Shown here piece by piece: positions 1 to 5,287 of a stretch of 6,527 nucleotides of DNA. Numbering within the stretch: position 1 is the first letter of the stretch; the number at the start of each line of letters is the position of its first letter. Under the pieces are notes generated by a model. It ran no database searches and had not been told where the DNA came from. It saw nothing but the letters and a program-made list of their open reading frames with translations. A program made the translations under genes and the position numbers. Location of the stretch: NCBI GenBank assembly GCA_947470165.1, contig CANISN010000096.1, forward strand, positions 1-6,527. Reading direction: 5' to 3'. Origin of the DNA: Burkholderiaceae bacterium (lineage in GTDB: Bacteria > Pseudomonadota > Gammaproteobacteria > Burkholderiales > Burkholderiaceae).

Positions 1-276
1 ATCAGTCACTCTGCCGTTAATCGAAAAGCGTCCATCACGACTAACGGCAATATGGATTTGATTAAGCTCCGCTTGACTTTCAGCGCCATTAGCGGAGGGG
101 AGGGTAATAGCCAACTCCTGATAGCGCGTGAAGGTAGTAGAAATCATCAAGAATATGAGAACTACTAAGAGAACATCGATAAAGGGTATGAGATTAATCT
201 CTGGTTCGGTTAAATTAGATTTCACCTTAAGTGAGAATCTCTCTTGGCGATGTAGGCTGTTCTCTAACCAACTCAT
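1..276 (-). CDS. exbD: ExbD/TolR-family biopolymer transport protein (partial, C-terminus beyond window)
   Basis: This is the 5' part (92 codons) of an ExbD/TolR-type protein, a single-pass inner-membrane subunit that works with ExbB to couple the proton gradient to TonB- or Tol-type envelope machinery. The visible sequence begins MSWLENSLHRQERFSLKVKS, then has the family signature PEINLIPFIDVLLVVLIFLM at about residues 25-44. D34 in that transmembrane helix corresponds to the essential proton-carrying Asp of ExbD. A periplasmic segment begins near residue 50. The ATG at 276-274 overlaps the stop of exbB as ATGA, so the two are translationally coupled, and GAAG in the exbB 3' end can serve as ribosome binding site. 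Whether it serves TonB, Tol or another partner cannot be told here. In related betaproteobacteria exbB-exbD is often followed by lpxK, which would lie outside the window. Confidence 0.93.
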   Translation of the reverse strand, partial: MSWLENSLHRQERFSLKVKSNLTEPEINLIPFIDVLLVVLIFLMISTTFTRYQELAITLPSANGAESQAELNQIHIAVSRDGRFSINGRVTD

Positions 277-923
277 TTTGTATCTTCAGTACTAGCGTGA
301 TGCGAGTAGAGCTTTTTAAATAACTGGCGGGTAAATTCCTCGCACTCATGTTGGCGTTGATTGGCCATTGCCCTCAAACCACGCCAGGCTGCTAACGCGG
401 GAATCGCAATCAATAGGCCAAAGGCGGTGTTGTACAAGGCTACAGAAATGCCATGCGCGAGCTGTTGAGGGCTTCCAGAGCCTCCGCTGATTGCGCCCTG
501 ACTACCAAAGATCTCAATCATGCCAACGACGGTACCAAATAGCCCAAGCAATGGCGCAACAGTAGCAATGGTGGCCAGAGTGCCCAAATAGCGTTCAAGA
601 CTCAACCAGCTCGTTTGCGCGCTTGCTTGCAACTCCTCAAGAGTTGCCTCTTCGCTGCTACCAGCCAACTTCTCCCGTAACGCACAGGCAAAAAGCGGAC
701 CCACCGGCGAGAGTTGACTAATTGCAGTAATTTCACTATCTGAGATAGATTTACCCCGTGAAATTGTATTGGCTAGTCCAAATACCACTTCCAGGCTATT
801 TTTAGGAAAAATATGAATTTGGCGCAAATGCCAGGCGCGTTCAATAACGATGGCCAGCCCAACAATAGAGATGATGAGTAGTGGCCAGATGGGCCAGCCT
901 GCAGACAGTAAGATTGAGTACAT
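273..923 (-). CDS. exbB: ExbB/TolQ/MotA-family proton channel protein
   Basis: This 216-aa protein has the size and layout of ExbB/TolQ: an N-terminal transmembrane helix (about residues 10-30, WPIWPLLIISIVGLAIVIER), a cytoplasmic region (about 31-110), then two helices with the family cores TVAPLLGLFGTVVGMIEIFG (121-140) and ALYNTAFGLLIAIPALAAW (162-180). T131 and T166 sit where the conserved channel-lining threonines are expected. It should form the inner-membrane proton channel with the ExbD partner encoded immediately downstream; stop and start overlap as ATGA. The start at 923 gives a complete N-terminal helix, although only a weak ribosome binding site precedes it. It diverges from xseA across a 313-base spacer. 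TonB/TolA-type accessory genes are not visible, so the exact energised partner is unknown; ExbB is preferred over TolQ because of family likeness and gene context. Confidence 0.92.
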   Translation of the reverse strand: MYSILLSAGWPIWPLLIISIVGLAIVIERAWHLRQIHIFPKNSLEVVFGLANTISRGKSISDSEITAISQLSPVGPLFACALREKLAGSSEEATLEELQASAQTSWLSLERYLGTLATIATVAPLLGLFGTVVGMIEIFGSQGAISGGSGSPQQLAHGISVALYNTAFGLLIAIPALAAWRGLRAMANQRQHECEEFTRQLFKKLYSHHASTEDTK

Positions 924-972
924 AAGCTCAATACTTTAGCTGAATTAAAAACCCGTATTCTGAAAGTCATCC

Positions 973-981
973 TGTGGATAA
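973..981 (-). promoter_or_regulatory. Consensus DnaA box (TTATCCACA)
   Basis: The minus strand reads TTATCCACA, an exact match to the high-affinity DnaA box TTATNCACA. A second motif, TTTTGCACA with one mismatch, lies in the same orientation at 985-993, 12 bases apart start to start, or roughly one helical turn. A third one-mismatch site, ATATCCACA, is at 1184-1192. The pair lies about 50 to 70 bases before the exbB start, where a promoter could be. One perfect 9-mer is unexpected in a window this size, but one-mismatch sites occur by chance, so only the perfect box carries weight. Function as a DnaA-responsive promoter or binding site is inference. Confidence 0.45.
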
Positions 982-1058
982 CTCTGTGCAAAACTTTTTA
1001 GGAGGTGGTCCGTAAGTCCTTGATTAATGGTGAATAGAGGCTATTTTGGATGAAATGA

Positions 1059-1087
1059 TTGAAAATACTCTGTAAAAATAGTGTATA
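1059..1087 (+). promoter_or_regulatory. Possible sigma-70 promoter for xseA
   Basis: TTGAAA (1059-1064) is followed after 17 bases by TGTATA (1082-1087), a fair match to the -35/-10 consensus. It would give a 5' leader of roughly 140 bases before xseA. The region is AT-rich, so chance matches are likely and other starts are possible. Confidence 0.3.
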
Positions 1088-1236
1088 CAAATCATGTACT
1101 TAAGTATTAAATGTTGGATTTATGAGACGATCTGGGTCAGTAATTACTTACTTATTGTGCTTTGATCAAGGCTAATCAGCCTCTGTGGATATTTATTGGC
1201 TCCCAGGCCTAATGACTATGTAGAAAAAGAGAAATA

Positions 1237-2448
1237 ATGTCGGAAATATCAAGAGAAATTCTGAGCGTTGGTGATCTAAACCGCGCCATTGCGAGCTCTT
1301 TAGAGGAGCGCTTCGATACCGTTTGGGTTAGCGGGGAGATTTCTAATTTCAAGCCTTATGACAGCGGGCATTGGTACTTTTCTCTGAAGGACGAAGAAGG
1401 TCAGATTCGCTGTGTGATGTTCCGAGGTCGTAATAGCCAGGTTGGGTTTATGCCCCAATCGGGTGATTTAGTCGAAGTCGCGGCCAATTTGGGGTTTTAT
1501 GTCCCTCGCGGTGACATTCAGCTAACGGTGCAAAGCATGCGCCGGGCTGGCATGGGCGGTCTATACGAAGCCTTCTTAAAACTCAAAGCCAAACTGGCAA
1601 AAGAGGGTCTATTTGATGCCGAGAATAAGCATCCCATTCCAACCCATCCAAGATCGATTGGCATTGTTACTTCGCCACAGGCGGCGGCTTTAAAAGATGT
1701 GCTGAGTACATTGGCCAGAAGGGCACCACATATCCCGATTGTGATTTACCCAACATTGGTGCAAGGCTCGGATGCTCCTGCTGCAATTATTTCTGCCCTC
1801 AAGGCTGCTAAAAAAGAAAATACTGTAGATGTCATTCTGTTGGTGAGAGGCGGTGGAAGTATTGAAGACCTCTGGGCATTTAATGATGAGCAACTTGCTT
1901 ATGCCATTGCACAGTCAACCATTCCAATTGTGAGCGGTGTTGGTCATGAAACTGATGTCACCATTGCTGACTTTGTTGCGGACTTACGTGCACCCACCCC
2001 GACGGGCGCGGCAGAGTTGGCTGCCCCTCGTCGCGATCAAATGCTGCAAGAGTTAGATACTATTATGCAAGCGCTCCTGCAAAGAGTAAATCAACGCGTA
2101 GAGCGTGAAGCACAAACTTTAGATCAATTGGCTCTGCGCTTAAGTCATGCCTTACCCAATCCTGATCGGATGCGCGAGCAGATCAACAGTTGGGAGAAGC
2201 GACTCAACCAAGCATGGCTGGTAAGAGTTGAAAATTGGAAGCGGGATCAAAGTCACCTTCAGTCTCAGTTGGAAATGCTGAACCCCCAAAGAACACTAGA
2301 GCGTGGCTACGCTGTGATATTGAGCAAGGAAGAGCAAGCAATGCATGCAGTGCGCAATCCAAATGAACTGAATACGGAAAGCGTATTTGATGTGCGCTTA
2401 GCAGACGGGCAGGTGGAGGTCGAGTTTGCGAGAGTTAAAGAGAGGTAG
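1237..2448 (+). CDS. xseA: Exodeoxyribonuclease VII large subunit
   Basis: XseA is the catalytic subunit of exonuclease VII, a cytoplasmic nuclease that degrades single-stranded DNA from both ends to short oligonucleotides and acts with several copies of the small subunit XseB (not in this window). The 403-aa protein has an N-terminal OB-fold (about 7-105, with VWVSGEISNFKPYDSGHWYF), the nuclease core (about 125-265: GIVTSPQAAALKDVL, LLVRGGGSIEDLWAFNDE, SGVGHETDVTIADFVADLRA, TPTGAAELA) and a helical, coiled-coil-prone tail (about 265-345). D154, R204, H237 and D240 match the four active-site residues reported for the E. coli enzyme (D155, R205, H238, D241) at a constant offset of one. It is about 50 residues shorter than E. 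coli XseA, apparently in the helical C-terminal part. The start at 1237 follows an AAGAGA-like site and matches the family N-terminus. It converges on the HigA-like gene with 4 bases between stops and no clear terminator. Confidence 0.97.
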   Translation: MSEISREILSVGDLNRAIASSLEERFDTVWVSGEISNFKPYDSGHWYFSLKDEEGQIRCVMFRGRNSQVGFMPQSGDLVEVAANLGFYVPRGDIQLTVQSMRRAGMGGLYEAFLKLKAKLAKEGLFDAENKHPIPTHPRSIGIVTSPQAAALKDVLSTLARRAPHIPIVIYPTLVQGSDAPAAIISALKAAKKENTVDVILLVRGGGSIEDLWAFNDEQLAYAIAQSTIPIVSGVGHETDVTIADFVADLRAPTPTGAAELAAPRRDQMLQELDTIMQALLQRVNQRVEREAQTLDQLALRLSHALPNPDRMREQINSWEKRLNQAWLVRVENWKRDQSHLQSQLEMLNPQRTLERGYAVILSKEEQAMHAVRNPNELNTESVFDVRLADGQVEVEFARVKER

Positions 2449-2452
2449 CCTG

Positions 2453-2791
2453 TTAAGCAAAAGCTTGATTAATAGGCGCGCTCAAAAAATACGCCTGCCG
2501 GTACCTTAAAGCGTTTCCCAAAGAATTAATTTGACGGACATTCAGGTCGCGAGTGCCAGAAAGAATTTGAGAGACAACACTTTGATTGCCGAGCTCAGGT
2601 AAATCAGACTGCTTAAGACCATGTTCTTCCATCAAAAAAGAAAGAAGCTCCCAGGGTTTTGTATCTGGCACATCAAAGTGTTCCAAATCATATGCTCGAA
2701 TTAATTCGCTTGTAAGTTCAAATAAATTAAGAAGAGAATGCTTTTTAGATGAGCCGATGACATCACTTAACAGGTCTGCCCGCGCAACCAT
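2453..2791 (-). CDS. HigA-like HTH antitoxin, orphan and apparently frameshifted near its C-terminus
   Basis: The 112-aa product resembles the HigA antitoxin group that includes E. coli YgjM. PWELLSFLMEEHGLKQSDLP (46-65) followed by ELGNQSVVSQILSGTRDLNV (66-85) is the Cro/C1-type helix-turn-helix region; LIRAYDLEHFDVPD (30-43) is the preceding family segment. After L91-G92 the expected ending is absent. The other frame, from 2516 to a stop at 2469, encodes KRFKVPAGVFFERAY, a typical HigA C-terminus. The junction is G GGA AAC: either a one-base deletion or a -1 slippery site. At the 5' end the frame stays open for 37 codons above the ATG back to a TAG at 2905-2903. THPEKHYRKMVARAD reads like the family N-terminus (compare T-E-x-x-Y), yet there is no ATG, GTG or TTG there, only CTG at 2887-2885. 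The ATG has GGAAG directly against it, a poor ribosome binding site. No HigB toxin is adjacent; hicB lies 103 bases upstream. It is probably degenerate, and could equally be called a pseudogene. Confidence 0.72.
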   Translation of the reverse strand: MVARADLLSDVIGSSKKHSLLNLFELTSELIRAYDLEHFDVPDTKPWELLSFLMEEHGLKQSDLPELGNQSVVSQILSGTRDLNVRQINSLGNALRYRQAYFLSAPINQAFA

Positions 2792-2894
2792 CTTCCGGTA
2801 ATGTTTTTCAGGGTGAGTGAGGTAAGATGGGTTTCGCTTAGTGATGCCAGTGTCTGGATGTAGCTGTCCTAAACAAATGTCGATCAGTGCACAA

Positions 2895-3314
2895 TTAGGC
2901 CGCTACTGTAATTTCAATATGGCATCCAAGAACAGTTGCAGCAGCTTCAATCTGATCAAACTTAGAGGAGTGTTTTAAATCAAACAATCTATCAATTTGA
3001 GGCATATGCCAGCCTAGGCGACGCGCTAATTCGGCTTTCTTGATGCCTTGATTCATCATGGCTTGATATACGCCTAATTTTGCGGATTCTAGTGCAGAGG
3101 GGCTAACAAGCCTTTGCCCACGTTTCGCTTTGCTGGGTTTAGGCAGTGGCTTGCGTGCATCAACATAAAAAGATAATCCCGTTTCCAAGGCATCCACAGC
3201 CTTTGAGAGTGCGTCAGATTCAGTTTTGCCAAATGTAATAGCTTCAGGTACATCTTTAAATGTAACAAGAAGGTCGCGACCATCTTTGGTAATTGTTGCT
3301 GGATACTTAAACAT
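2895..3314 (-). CDS. hicB: HicB-family antitoxin
   Basis: HicB neutralises the HicA ribonuclease by direct binding and usually represses the hicAB promoter. The 139-aa protein is close in length and layout to E. coli HicB: an N-terminal HicB (partial RNase-H-like) domain, about 1-60, starting MFKYPATITKDGRDLLVTFK and including DVPEAITFGKTESDAL, a Pro/Lys-rich linker (about 56-66), and a C-terminal helix-turn-helix (about 86-130: GIKKAELARRLGWHMPQIDR, then LFDLKHSSKFDQIEAAATVL). The start is well supported: AGGGG (3324-3320) sits 5 bases before the ATG and directly follows the hicA stop. Order toxin then antitoxin, with a 10-base gap, is the usual hicAB arrangement. No disruption is visible, so the pair looks intact. 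The alternative of an unrelated orphan regulator is unlikely given the neighbouring hicA. Confidence 0.95.
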   Translation of the reverse strand: MFKYPATITKDGRDLLVTFKDVPEAITFGKTESDALSKAVDALETGLSFYVDARKPLPKPSKAKRGQRLVSPSALESAKLGVYQAMMNQGIKKAELARRLGWHMPQIDRLFDLKHSSKFDQIEAAATVLGCHIEITVAA

Positions 3315-3319
3315 TTAAA

Positions 3320-3324
3320 CCCCT
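3320..3324 (-). promoter_or_regulatory. Strong ribosome binding site of hicB
   Basis: The minus strand reads AGGGG immediately after the hicA TAA, with TTTAA as spacer to the hicB ATG. It fixes the hicB start at 3314 and contrasts with the weak site before hicA. Confidence 0.6.
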
Positions 3325-3504
3325 TTATTTCAAGCCTAACTGTCGTTTAATTGCTGCTTGAAGACCTTTACCAAGTTCAGTAGTGCCATGCATTGGCAGG
3401 GATGACTGTCGCCCACCTAAAAATACTTTCAAGTGCGAACCTTTTCCCGGCAGTAAGGTTGCTCCTTGTAACTCAAGCCATTTCTTCATCTGTTTTGAGT
3501 TCAT
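3325..3504 (-). CDS. hicA: HicA-family mRNA interferase toxin
   Basis: A 59-aa ORF reading MNSKQMKKWLELQGATLLPG, then KGSHLKVFLGGRQSSLPMHG, ending GLQAAIKRQLGLK. This is the compact HicA fold (double-stranded-RNA-binding-like, formerly YcfA/DUF1873-type), a ribosome-independent mRNA endonuclease. H24 in GSHLK matches the catalytic His of HicA, and the HGTTELGKGLQAAIKRQLGL tail matches the family's H-x-x-x-E-(I/L)-x-x-G-x(3)-I-x-(K/R)-Q-L-G-(I/L) pattern. The length is normal for HicA. The ATG at 3504 is chosen because it gives the family N-terminus; only a weak AAGA-type site lies upstream, whereas hicB has a strong one, which would favour antitoxin excess. hicB starts 10 bases after its stop. 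The gene looks intact and is expected to act in the cytoplasm on mRNA, held in check by HicB. Confidence 0.95.
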   Translation of the reverse strand: MNSKQMKKWLELQGATLLPGKGSHLKVFLGGRQSSLPMHGTTELGKGLQAAIKRQLGLK

Positions 3505-3506
3505 GA

Positions 3507-3520
3507 ATATCTTAACATAT
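3507..3520 (-). promoter_or_regulatory. Palindrome at the hicA start, candidate HicB operator
   Basis: The minus strand reads ATATGTTAAGATAT, a 14-base palindrome broken only by one G/G pair, ending 2 bases before the hicA ATG. hicAB operons are commonly autoregulated by HicB binding to palindromes in the promoter region, so this is a reasonable operator candidate; TATGTT inside it might also act as a -10 element, though no good -35 is visible. A second imperfect palindrome, CTTAGGCGGCCCAAG, lies at 3549-3563. Assignment is inference from position and symmetry. Confidence 0.35.
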
Positions 3521-3608
3521 CTGTTGTGTTTTTGTTTGGCGGCATAAACTTAGGCGGCCCAAGAATTTGGACATTCGATATTGTCTAGGATTTGAATACC
3601 CCGTAAGC

Positions 3609-3630
3609 AAAGAGGATAGGAAAGCCTCTA
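3609..3630 (-). terminator. Weak hairpin after murB, possible terminator
   Basis: Downstream of the murB stop the minus strand has AGAGG (3629-3625), a 9-base loop and CCTCT (3615-3611), followed by TTTGCTT. The stem is only 5 bases and the T tract is interrupted, so termination would be inefficient at best; murB transcripts may read into hicAB. Confidence 0.25.
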
Positions 3631-3643
3631 TGCGAAGATGTGA

Positions 3644-4684
3644 CTAAAAAATAGTTGGCTCAATCTGCAATTGAATCCCGAACTTATTTCTAACTTCTTC
3701 TTGAATATTTTTTGCTAGATTTAATAGATCAGTAGATGTTCCACCACCATGATTAACTAGCACTAGCGCTTGGTTTTCATAAACTCCCACTTGACCAATG
3801 CGCTTGCCTTTAAAGCCGCATTGATCAATAAGCCAAGCAGCTGCTAACTTTCGTTTTCCAGCAGCCTCTGGATAAGAGGCGAGATTCGGAAACCGTGTAA
3901 CCAATTCCTCATATTGCTGGTGATCAACAATCGGGTTTTGGAAAAAACTGCCAGCGTTGCCAATGACTTTTGGATCTGGTAATTTCTTAAGTCTAATAGT
4001 GCATACAGCATCAAAAATTTGCTTATGGCTTGGGGCGGAGTTTGCGTCGGCAAATTGCTTTGCCAGATCTGCATACTGAACTCTCGCTTGCCAAGCTTTG
4101 GGGATTTTAAAAACGACCTTTGTCACGATAAATCGATTAGGATTTTGCTTGAAATAGCTATCGCGATAGGCAAATTGGCATGCCGCTTGCGGGATAGTGA
4201 CAAAGGCATTGGCCTTAGTATCAAATGCTTCGATGCTATCAATGTATTCCCCAACCTCAACGCCATAAGCACCAATGTTTTGAATTGGAGTAGCACCAAC
4301 GGTTCCAGGAATTAATGCGAGGTTCTCAAGCCCTGGGAGATTCTGATCTAGCGTCCAGGAAACGAATTCATGCCAATCGACGCCAGCACCAACTGCCAGC
4401 CAAGTACTTTGGTCATCTGACTTGATCACTTCTTGCCCCAGAACATTTATCAGCAGAGTTGCTCCAGGCAGGGAGTCTGGGAGGATTACATTGCTACCAC
4501 CGCCTAATAAACGCCAGGCTACTTTCTTATCACTTAACTCTTTCATGAGCGCTGGTAATTGATCCGCGGCACTAATTTCATACGCTAACTCTGCCGTGGA
4601 ATCCAGCCCAAAGCTATTCCGGTGCTTGAGTCCCATATTGGGGATCAATTTTGCTGGTTGGGGCGCATTTTTCGCAAAGTTCAT
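3644..4684 (-). CDS. murB: UDP-N-acetylenolpyruvoylglucosamine reductase
   Basis: MurB is the FAD-dependent cytoplasmic enzyme that uses NADPH to reduce UDP-GlcNAc-enolpyruvate to UDP-MurNAc, the second committed step of peptidoglycan synthesis. The 346-aa protein is close to the E. coli length (342) and looks like a type I MurB. FAD-binding segments are RLLGGGSNVILP (58-69) and IPGTVGATPIQNIGAYGVEV (125-144); AYRDSYFK (172-179), GNAGSFFQNP (242-251) and LQIEPTIF (339-346) carry R174, S246 and E342, matching the catalytic Arg, the Ser proton donor and the Glu (R159, S229, E325 in E. coli). The first ATG at 4684 adds about 18 residues before the family start near NSFGLDS; the internal M17 is an alternative, but neither has a strong ribosome binding site. 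It diverges from yajQ across 117 bases and lies upstream of hicAB on the same strand. Confidence 0.97.
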   Translation of the reverse strand: MNFAKNAPQPAKLIPNMGLKHRNSFGLDSTAELAYEISAADQLPALMKELSDKKVAWRLLGGGSNVILPDSLPGATLLINVLGQEVIKSDDQSTWLAVGAGVDWHEFVSWTLDQNLPGLENLALIPGTVGATPIQNIGAYGVEVGEYIDSIEAFDTKANAFVTIPQAACQFAYRDSYFKQNPNRFIVTKVVFKIPKAWQARVQYADLAKQFADANSAPSHKQIFDAVCTIRLKKLPDPKVIGNAGSFFQNPIVDHQQYEELVTRFPNLASYPEAAGKRKLAAAWLIDQCGFKGKRIGQVGVYENQALVLVNHGGGTSTDLLNLAKNIQEEVRNKFGIQLQIEPTIF

Positions 4685-4789
4685 GCCACAATCTTATTCG
4701 TGTTCAAGTTTCTGGCTGTAATTTATAGAAAAACCTGAAAAGTAACACTGCATTCATTGACTTTGCAGAATCGATTACCAAGCATATTT

Positions 4790-4795
4790 AAGGAG
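4790..4795 (+). promoter_or_regulatory. Strong ribosome binding site of yajQ
   Basis: AAGGAG lies 6 bases before the yajQ ATG at 4802. It is the best Shine-Dalgarno match in the window and settles that start. A TTGACT at 4757-4762 in the same spacer resembles a -35 element, but no well-spaced -10 follows. Confidence 0.7.
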
Positions 4796-4801
4796 TTTTA
4801 G

Positions 4802-5287
4802 ATGCCCTCATTTGACGTAGTGTGTGAGCCAGACATGATTGAGTTGAAGAACGCGATTGAGCAATCCAACAAAGAAATTACTAATCGTTTCGACTTCAAA
4901 GGTTCAGATAGCCGTGTCGAGCAAAAAGATGAGACTTTGATCTTATTTGGCGATGATGACTTTAAATTGGGTCAAGTCCGCGATGTCCTATATGGCAAGA
5001 TGGCGAAGCGTAACGTAGATGTCCGTTACCTCAAAGACGATAAAAAAGAGACCATTGGTAGTGATAAGCGGAAGCAAACCATGAAAATCCAAAAAGGGAT
5101 TACTTCAGAGTTGGCTAAAAAAGTGGTGCGAATCATCAAAGACAGCAAGATCAAAGTTCAGGCCAGTATTCAGGGAGATGCAGTCCGCGTAACAGGTACT
5201 AAGCGCGATGATTTGCAAGAAACCATGGCCTTACTTAAGAAAGAAGTTAGCGAAGCTCCATTAGGCTTTAACAACTTCCGTGACTAA
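4802..5287 (+). CDS. yajQ: YajQ-family nucleotide-binding protein
   Basis: The 161-aa protein matches the YajQ (UPF0234) family from end to end: [20 protein letters not shown] at the N-terminus, [12 protein letters not shown] (29-40), DGVRVTG-like [14 protein letters not shown] (126-139) and the closing PLGFNNFRD (153-161). YajQ proteins are small cytoplasmic proteins with two ferredoxin-like halves; members bind nucleic acids or nucleotides, and the Xanthomonas and Pseudomonas members have been reported to bind cyclic di-GMP and to modulate transcription factors. Which role applies here is not shown by the sequence. Start choice is firm because of AAGGAG 6 bases upstream. Its TAA stop overlaps the xerD ATG by one base (TAATG), so the two genes are almost certainly co-transcribed and translationally coupled. 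Confidence 0.96.
   Translation: MPSFDVVCEPDMIELKNAIEQSNKEITNRFDFKGSDSRVEQKDETLILFGDDDFKLGQVRDVLYGKMAKRNVDVRYLKDDKKETIGSDKRKQTMKIQKGITSELAKKVVRIIKDSKIKVQASIQGDAVRVTGTKRDDLQETMALLKKEVSEAPLGFNNFRD

Larger units (their letters stand above)
924..1236. other. Divergent intergenic region exbB / xseA (313 bases)
   Basis: I see no gene in this stretch. It must hold the promoters of both divergent genes. It is AT-rich and contains a perfect DnaA-box 9-mer with a one-mismatch copy beside it, a second one-mismatch copy near xseA, the 8-base palindrome TGTATACA (1082-1089), and an imperfect palindrome GCTTTGATCAAGGC (1159-1172). No rho-independent terminator or RNA gene was recognised. A three-codon ORF (ATG ACT ATG TAG, 1212-1223) lies just before xseA, out of frame with it. 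Confidence 0.6.

Noticed and set aside
773..991. 72-aa minus-strand ORF overlapping exbB
   Set aside because: It lies in another frame over the 5' end of exbB, with no recognisable domain, while exbB is a clear family member.
1212..1223. ATG ACT ATG TAG mini-ORF before xseA
   Set aside because: It has no ribosome binding site and is out of frame; such short runs are common by chance.
3538..3558. GGCGGC repeated 15 bases apart upstream of hicA
   Set aside because: Only two short copies are present, too few to call iterons or a repeat family.
3560..3643. Search for a tRNA, tRNA fragment or attachment site between murB and hicA that might mark island insertion
   Set aside because: No T-arm-like sequence with a matching acceptor stem, and no duplicated border sequence at the other end near 2449, could be found by eye.
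3866..3875. Another DnaA-like motif (TTATCCAGA on the minus strand) in murB
   Set aside because: It has a mismatch at a key position and sits in conserved coding sequence; one or two such matches are expected by chance.
4019..4315. 98-aa plus-strand ORF inside murB, and similar ORFs opposite xseA, yajQ/xerD and within hicB
   Set aside because: These are frame shadows of well-supported genes, with low-complexity composition and no ribosome binding sites or family motifs.
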